From assembly GCA_937959275.1 (NCBI GenBank), contig CALGLU010000076.1, positions 1 through 34,556 of the forward strand: 34,556 nucleotides of DNA, written 5' to 3'. Position 1 is the stretch's first letter. Each line of letters starts with the position of its first letter. A program made the translations under genes and the position numbers. Origin of the DNA: an uncultured Saprospiraceae bacterium (GTDB taxonomy: Bacteria > Bacteroidota > Bacteroidia > Chitinophagales > Saprospiraceae). Positions 25,301 through 34,300 of the stretch are shown in pieces. Under the pieces are notes generated by a model, which saw nothing but the letters and a program-made list of their open reading frames with translations, did no database searches and was not told the DNA's origin.

Positions 25301-28300
25301 AACGGATATAGACAATGGTAATGTTGCCAATATCGCAACAGCATCAGGCATGGATCCAAATGGAGACCCAACGACTGATGACGATCCAGAAGACGTGCCT
25401 ACTCCACAAAATCCGGCCATTGACATCGTCAAGAACGGTATTTTTCAAGATGAAAATGGTGATGGATTAGCACAACCAGGTGAAACAATTTCTTACATTT
25501 TTATAGTAACGAATACAGGAAATGTAACACTGACAGGGGTTACGGTTACTGATCCATTGGTCACTGTGACAGGTGGTCCTATTACCTTAGTGCCTGGACA
25601 GGTGGATAACTCTACTTTTGTGGGTACATATACATTAAGCCAAACTGATGTGGATGATGCATCGGTCATGAATGTGGCAACAACAACTGGTACAGATCCA
25701 AACGGAATGCCAGTTATGGATGATGATCCAGAAGATACGCAATACACTCAGGAGCCTGAGATCATGCTTATTAAAACAGGTGTTTTCCAAGATGAAGATG
25801 GAAATGGTGCAGCTCAAGTTGGCGAAACAATTGCTTACACATTTAGCGTAATAAATACAGGTAATGTCACTCTCACAAATGTTACAGTAACCGATCCTCT
25901 TGTAACAATTATAGGAGGACCAATCGCTTCCCTAGCACCTGGTATTACGGATAACACAACATTTACTGGAGTCTATACTTTAACGCAAGATGATGTAGAC
26001 AACGGTAATGTCGCCAATGTTGCCACGACTTCAGGAAATGATCCGAATGGTGATCCAGTGATGGATGATGATCCAGAAGATGTCATGGTACCTCAAGATC
26101 CTGCTATACAACTAACAAAAAATGGAGTTTTTCAAGATGAGGATGGTGACGGTGCTGCACAAGTAGGTGAAACGATCGCATACACGTTTTCAGTAGTCAA
26201 TCTTGGAAATGTCACATTAACAGATGTTACGATTACTGATCCAATTGTTACGATTATAGGAGGTCCAATTCTTTCTCTACCTGTTGGAGCTACTGACAAT
26301 ACAACATTTACAGGAACCTACACCTTAACTCAAGATGATATAGATAATGGTGAAGTATTAAATCTAGCAGTTGTGTCTGGCGATGATCCATCTGGAGATC
26401 CTGTGACAGACGATGATCCAGAAGATGTACCGACGCCACAAGATCCTGCCATAGACCTAGTTAAGTCTGGCGTCTTTCAAGATGAAAACGGAGACGGCGC
26501 TGCTCAAGTTGGCGAAACAATCGCCTATACATTTTCTGTCTCAAACACAGGTAATGTCACCTTAACAAATGTGACTGTATCTGACCCAATAGTGACTGTG
26601 ATAGGTGGACCTATTCCTACCCTAGTTGTTGGTCAAATTGATAATACAACATTCACAGGAACATACATCTTGACTCAATTTGATATTGATGCAGGCGAAG
26701 TCGAAAATCTAGCGACAACTTCAGGAGATGACCCAACGGGCACTCCAGTAACAGATGATGATCCAGAAACATCCGATGTTCCTCAAATGCCTAGTATTGA
26801 CATAGTCAAAAATGGTGTCTTTAATGATGAAAATGGAGATGGAATTGCACAAGTAGGAGAAACGCTAAGCTATTCATTCTTAATTACGAATACTGGCAAT
26901 GTCACTTTAACGAATGTAACAGTAATGGATCCATTGATCACTGTTATGGGTGGCCCAATCACATTGGCCCCAGGTCAGATGGATAACATAACATTCTCTG
27001 GTACATATTCTTTAACGCAAATGGATGTCGATGCAGGATCTGTAATGAATACCGCAACAACATCAGGTGATGATCCGAATGGCGATCCTGTGATGGATGA
27101 AGATCCTGAAGAAACGCCGTTCACCCAATCACCTGAAATATCAATTGTAAAAACAGGTGTCTTTCAAGATGAAAATGGTGATGGTGCAGCTCAAGTTGGC
27201 GAAACCATTAGTTATATGTTTACTGTTTCAAATACTGGAAACACAACATTAACGAATGTCACAGTAACAGATCCTTTAGTGACTGTTGTGGGTGGACCAA
27301 TTCCTGTGTTAGCTCCAGGTACAAGTGATAATACAACATTCACAGGTACATACATTTTAACCCAAGATGATGTTGATAATGGCAGCGTTGCGAATGTCGC
27401 AACAACCAGTGGAATGGATCCTAATGGAGACCCTGTGACTGACGACGATCCAGAAGATGTTACAACACCTCAAGATCCTTCAATTGATTTGGTTAAATCT
27501 GGAGTCTTCCAAGATGAAAATGGTGATGGGATTGCTCAAGTTGGAGAAACAATTGCGTATACTTTTATAGTCAGTAATACTGGTAATGTTTCGATTACAA
27601 ATGTGACTATAACAGATCCTATTGTTACAGTAATGGGAGGTCCTATTGCTGTATTGCCTGTTGATGCTGTTGACAATACAACCTTCACTGGTGTCTATAT
27701 TCTAACTCAAATGGATATTGACAATGGTGGAGTTGCTAATGTTGCGACAGTTAATGGCGAAGATCCAAATGGAGATCCAGTAGATGACACTGATCCAGAA
27801 GACATCCCTACCCCTCAAGCACCGAGCATTGATTTGGTCAAATCTGGAACATTTACAGATGAAAACGGTGATGGGATTTCACAAGTGGGTGAAACCATTA
27901 CGTATGCATTTACAGTTAGTAATACTGGAAATGTCACCTTAACAAATGTAACCGTTACAGATCCTATTGTTACGATAAATGGAGGTCCAATCCCAACACT
28001 TGCAGTTGGAGCAGTTGATAACTCTACATTCACAGGAGTCTATGTATTAACACAAGCAGATATAGATAACGGTGGAGTCATGAATGTTGCAGTCACTACT
28101 GGAGAAGATCCAAATGGAGATCCAACACAAGATGACGACGATGAAGACATTCCAACGCCATTAGAACCTGGAATTGAAATACTCAAAAATGGATTTTTTA
28201 ATGATGAAAATGGTGATGGTGTAGCACAACCAGGAGAAACGCTGAGCTATATATTCTCAGTTACCAATACTGGAAATGTGACACTTACTAATGTAATTGT

Positions 28301-31300
28301 AACTGATCCTTTAATTACTGTTGCCGGAGCGGCAATAGCAGTATTACCTGTCGGAGCGACAGACAACATGACATTCACTGGCACTTATATATTAACTCAA
28401 CAAGATGTTGATAATGCAAGTGTCATGAATACCGCCACTGTTGCTGGTACAGATCCATCAGGTGACCCTGTGACTGACGACGATCCAGAGGATACTCCCT
28501 ATATTCAGGATCCAGAGATCTTACTCATGAAATCAGGATCTTTCTCAGATGAAAATGGTGATGGCATCGCTCAGGTTGGAGAAACAATCAGCTATACTTT
28601 TTCAGTTACGAATACAGGTAATGTTACATTAACTGATGTGACTGTCACGGACCCGATTGTGACAATCAGTGGTGGACCTATCCCAATTTTATTAGTTGGA
28701 CAAACAGACAATACGACATTTACTGGATCATTTGTCTTAACCCAAGCTGATATCAATAATGGTAATGTGCCAAATACAGCTGTTACGAGTGGTATGGATC
28801 CTAACGGAGATCCAGTTACTGATGATGATGTGGAGGATGAACTTATCCCTCAAATGCCAGGTATCGATATTATTAAATCGGGGACTTTTGAAGATGAAAA
28901 CGGAGATGGTATAGCACAGGTTGGAGAAACAATCAGCTACGTCTTTGTCGTTGAGAATATTGGTAATGTTGATCTTACAAATGTGACTGTCACAGATCCG
29001 ATTGTTACTGTTATTGGAGGTCCAATAGCGCTACTTGCACCAGGTACAATTGATAACACGACATTTACAGGATCATACATATTGACACAAGCAGATATTG
29101 ATATAGGTGGTGTAACCAATGTTGCAACAGCCAGTGGAGACGATCCGGATGGTAATCCTACAACTGATAATGATCCTGAAGAAACCCCGACTCCTCAGGA
29201 GCCAGGCATAGAAATCGTTAAAACAGGTGTGTTCCAAGATGAGAACGGAGACGGTCTCCCTCAAGTAGGTGAATCTATAGCATACACATTTGTCGTTACG
29301 AATACAGGAAATGTGACACTTTCAAATATTGCAGTTGCGGATCCACTTGTGTCTGTAATGGGTGGTCCATTGGCTACGCTTGCAGTAGGTGCGACTGATA
29401 ATACAACATTCTCTGGCGTATATGTCTTAGTACAATCTGATATCAATAATGGAGAAGTACTCAATACAGCAACAGTCACATCTGAAGATCCAAATGGTAC
29501 GCCTGTGAATGATGATGATATGGAAGAAACTCCAGTTGAAGGTGCTCCAGGAATTGACATTGTTAAAACTGGTATTTTCCAAGATGAAAATGGAGATGGC
29601 ATCCCTCAAGTCGGTGAATCAATCGCCTATACGTTTGTTGTTTCAAATACTGGAAATGTAACCTTAACAAACATACTTGTTACTGATCCTCTCGTAACTG
29701 TTGCTGGAGGGCCAATTTTAATATTAGAACCTGGTGAATCTGATATAGCTACATATACTGGGTCGTATATCTTAACACAGATCGACGTAAATAATGGTGA
29801 AGTCTTAAACACAGCAACTGTGACTGGCCAAGACCCTGATGGTAATACCTTAACAGATAATGATGACGAACAAACACCTTATGACCTTAATCCAGACATT
29901 AGTCTATTGAAATCAGGTACCTTAGTAGATGACAATGGAGATGGAATTATTCAAGCCGGTGAAACAATTACATACCTTTTTACAGTTATTAATACGGGTA
30001 ATGTGACACTTACAAATGTTACCGTGACTGATCCATTAGTCACAGTATCTGGAGGACCAATTCCAGTCTTTAATCCTGGAGATATAGATAATACAAGCTT
30101 TACGGGAATATATGTTTTAACTCAAGCTGACATCGATGCTGGAATGTTTGAAAACACAGCGATCACGTCTGGAGAAGATCCGAATGGTGATCCAGTGACT
30201 GATATATCAGATGATCCACAAAACCCAGAAGACGTAGATCCTGATGGAGATGGAGATCCTGATGATCCGACAATTGTTCTCGTACCACCAATGCCAGCCA
30301 TTGAAATTGTAAAAGAAGGAATCTTAAATGATCAAAACGGAGATGGTATTCCGCAAGTTGGAGAAACCATAACCTATAGTTTTGTCATAACCAACACAGG
30401 AAATGTAACCTTAACCCAAATTGTTGTCAATGATCCGTTAGTCACAGTTTCTGGTGGTCCAATTGCTTCTTTAGCACCTGGACAATCTGACAATGCTACA
30501 TTTAGTGGAACTTATACACTAACACAGGCTGATGTTAATAATGGAGAGGTCCTAAATACAGCCACTGTAACTGGTACTGATCCAAGTGGTAACCCAACAA
30601 CTGATGATGATGGAGAAGATATTCCTGTCATAGCAGAACCAGGTATAGACATCGTCAAAACTGGTGTTTTCCAAGATGAAAATGGTGATGGTTTACCACA
30701 AGTTGGTGAGTCAATAGCATACACATTCGTCGTGACGAACACTGGGAATGTAACCCTATCAAATATTGCAGTTGCTGATCCTCTTGTCACTGTTATGGGT
30801 GGGCCATTGGCAACACTTGCAGTTGGTGCAGTTGATAATACCACATTCACTGGTAGCTATATCTTGATGCAGTCTGACATTAATAATGGTGCAGTCCTCA
30901 ATACAGCAACAGTCTCAGCTGAAGATCCAAATGGTGGCCCTGTAAATGATGACGATATGGAAGAGACACCAGTTATTGGTGAACCAGGCATATCATTAAT
31001 TAAAACAGGTGTTTTCCAAGATGAAAATGGTGATGGATTACCACAAGTTGGTGAGTCAATCTCCTATACCTTTGCTGTCACAAATACTGGAAATGTGACG
31101 CTGACTAATGTTGTAGTCACTGATCCAATTGTAACAGTCTCTGGAGGTCCAATTGCTATCTTAGAACCAGGTGTAACAGATGTCACTACATTCTCAGGAG
31201 TTTACATTTTAACGCTTACGGATATCAATAACGGAGAAGTATTAAATACAGCAACTGTAACAGGAGAAGATCCCAATGGTGGCACTCTAACTGACAATGA

Positions 31301-34300
31301 TGATGATCAAACACCTTATGATCTTAATCCAGAAATCAGTTTATTGAAGTCTGGTACTTTAATGGATAGCAATGGAGATGGGATTATTCAAGCGGGTGAA
31401 ACAATTACATACGTGTTTACAGTTATCAATACTGGTAATGTGACACTTACAAATGTGACTGTCACAGACCCATTAGTGACAGTATCAGGAGGTCCAATTC
31501 CAGTCTTTAACCCAGGTGACGTAGACAATACAACATTTACGGGTATGTATGTTATCACTCAAGCTGATATCGATGCAGGGATGGTTGAAAACACAGCGAT
31601 CACTTCTGGAGAAGATCCTAATGGTGATCCAGTAACTGATATATCAGATGATCCACAAAACCCAACGGATGTAGATCAAGATGGAGATGGTGATCCTGAT
31701 GATCCTACAATCGTTCTTGTGCCACCGATGCCTGCGATTGAAATCGTAAAAGAAGGTACTTTAAATGATGAAAACGGAGATGGGATAGCACAAGTTGGAG
31801 AAAGTATTTCATATAGCTTTGTCATTACAAACACTGGTAATGTAACCTTAACTCAAATCGTCGTCAATGATCCTTTAGTCACAGTATCAGGAGGACCAAT
31901 CACTTCCTTAGCACCTGGACAATCTGACAATACGACGTTTAGTGGATCATACACACTAACACAAGCTGACATAGATAATGGTGAAGTTCTAAACACCGCA
32001 AGTGTGACTGGTACTGATCCAAGTGGTAATCCAACAACTAATACTGATATGGATGACATACCAGTACCTACTATTCCATGTATTGAGTTGATCAAAACGT
32101 CAAGTCTAGACTTAGGTGCTAACGAGATGGCAGATGTTGGTGACATCATAACATATACATATACGGTTACAAACTGTGGAAATGTGACCTTAATGAATGT
32201 CAATATTTCTGAAGAAGATATCATGTTTACTGGTGCTGGACCTTTACCTGTACCTTCTGCAGTGGTACCGTCAACACTAGCTCCAGGAGACACAGGAATT
32301 GCCACATCAACGTACGCGATTACGCAAGCTGATATTGATGCAACAGGTATTAATAACCAAGCATTAGCAACGGGTACACCTCCAAGTGGTGATGATGTGA
32401 TGGATTTATCCGATACGGGTAATCCAAACGATCCAAATGAAACTGGTGGAGATGATGATCCGACGTATACGCCAATACTTTTACCGCCAGGTGATATCTC
32501 AGGTACTGTATTTGACGACATTGATAACAACTCGACGGGAGACAATCCACTTCCAGATGTGACTATCACTCTAATTGATTCTAATGGGGATACATTGGTT
32601 ACAGTAACTGACGAAAATGGTTTCTATTCATTTACAGATGTCGTACCAGGACCATTTACAATTATTGAAGAAGATCCAGAAGGTTATTTTTCAGTTACAG
32701 ATTCAGATGGAGGTGATCCGAATGTTATTATGGGTGTACTGGATCCGGGAGAAGATAAAACGGATCAAGATTTCGTAGATGGCATTTGTGATGAATTAGT
32801 CTGTAATAATGATTTACAGATCAGTTTAAATGTAGCCTGTGAATTAGTCTTGACGCCTGACATGCTTCTTGAAGCACCAGCGCCAGGATTGTATGACATT
32901 ATGCTCTATGATGAACATGGTGACTATATAAGAGATGACACCTTAACTGCTGCTGAAGCAGGAATGGAAATATTATATCAAATCAGTTGTCTAGATAACT
33001 CATGTTGGGGGCATATAATCGTAGAAACGAATATCATCCCACAACTGGATTCACCATGTGCATGTACAGAAGATGGAATAATCCCTGATGAATGTAAACT
33101 CTTATGTGGTATAGTAGAAAATGTACCGACAGCACTAATCACTGTGGAAGAAGCAACTGCTGCTTTTGGAGAATGTGGTCCTGACCTATTAGGTGAAATA
33201 AAAGTTACAGAAACAGTTACTGGTGATATTTGTGATGAAGGCGGAGAAATAGTTGAATTAATCTATACTGGAAAAGTCATACGACATGGCACTGTAGAAA
33301 CCGTTGAGATTCTATGTCAGCGATACTCTACGATTAAATTAGAAGTAGATAACAATTCATTTGATTTCCCTAGAAGTGTTGTGCTTGATTGTGATTACTT
33401 AGATCATATCGTCGTACCGGAAGGAGAAGACCCAATTATTTATATTTTAGGTGAGCCGGCTTCAATACTCGCATCGACGGGTAGTGGTAGTTTATCCTAC
33501 CCTACGTTCACACCGAATGCAGTCGATGGCTTCGATTTCGCTAATTACACTGTGCCACAAGTGGTTACATTATTCGACACTACCCTCGTTGAAATTGATC
33601 AAGTATTGAGAGATACAATGGTTAAAGAAATTGTAGGCGGTGAAGAAATTTGGGTACTTAAAACAGTGGTTGATAAAATATACGAAGAGCAGATTACAGA
33701 AAGCCTAGATACTATAGGTGTTATGGATGCAGTCATCCCAATCGTCGATAGATTATGCAATGTCCTATCCGGTTATTCTGATGTCGAATTTGATGCCTGC
33801 GGACAGGGTAAGAAAATACTTAGAACATGGAATCTGATTGACTGGTGTACGAGTGATGTAACAATTACTGGTAATCAAACAATAGAAATCATTGATGTCA
33901 CTCCACCACAAATTGTAGAATTAATTGATGGAGAATATGTGGAGATTACTAGCTTAAGTGATTTGAGCGCGAGTATCGAGCCATGGGCTTGTACTGGTAA
34001 GCTGAGATTGCCTGACTTAAAGATTTTAGACAATTGTGATCTGGAGCCAACAGTGATTTGGGATACAGATGAAGGACGAGTAGAGAATGGCTATTTAGTT
34101 GATCTGTGGCTAAATCAAAGTCCTATTACAGTTACAGGCTCAGTCGTAGATGACTGTAATAATGTAAGCCAAGTGAGCTTCAATGTCATCGTTGTTGATG
34201 ATGTACCTCCTGTACCTGTGTGTGAGACATCACTTCAGGTATCTTTAACAGGATCAAGTGATAACTTTGGCATTGCTAAAGTCTATGCTGCAGATCTTGA

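Noticed and set aside
20943-32490. Regular periodic repeats considered as a CRISPR array or non-coding satellite
   Set aside because: The unit is about 345 bp, fully in frame, without conserved short repeats and unique spacers. It is a protein-coding domain array.
20943-32490. Repeat array considered as an assembly artefact
   Set aside because: No two units are identical in DNA, synonymous differences are abundant and the frame is kept, which a collapse or false duplication would not produce.
19367-32569. Many minus-strand open frames of 60-240 codons across the giant gene, rich in Ser/Val/Gly/Pro
   Set aside because: They recur with the repeat period and are antisense shadows of the same repeated codons. 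They have no independent start context and no recognisable products.
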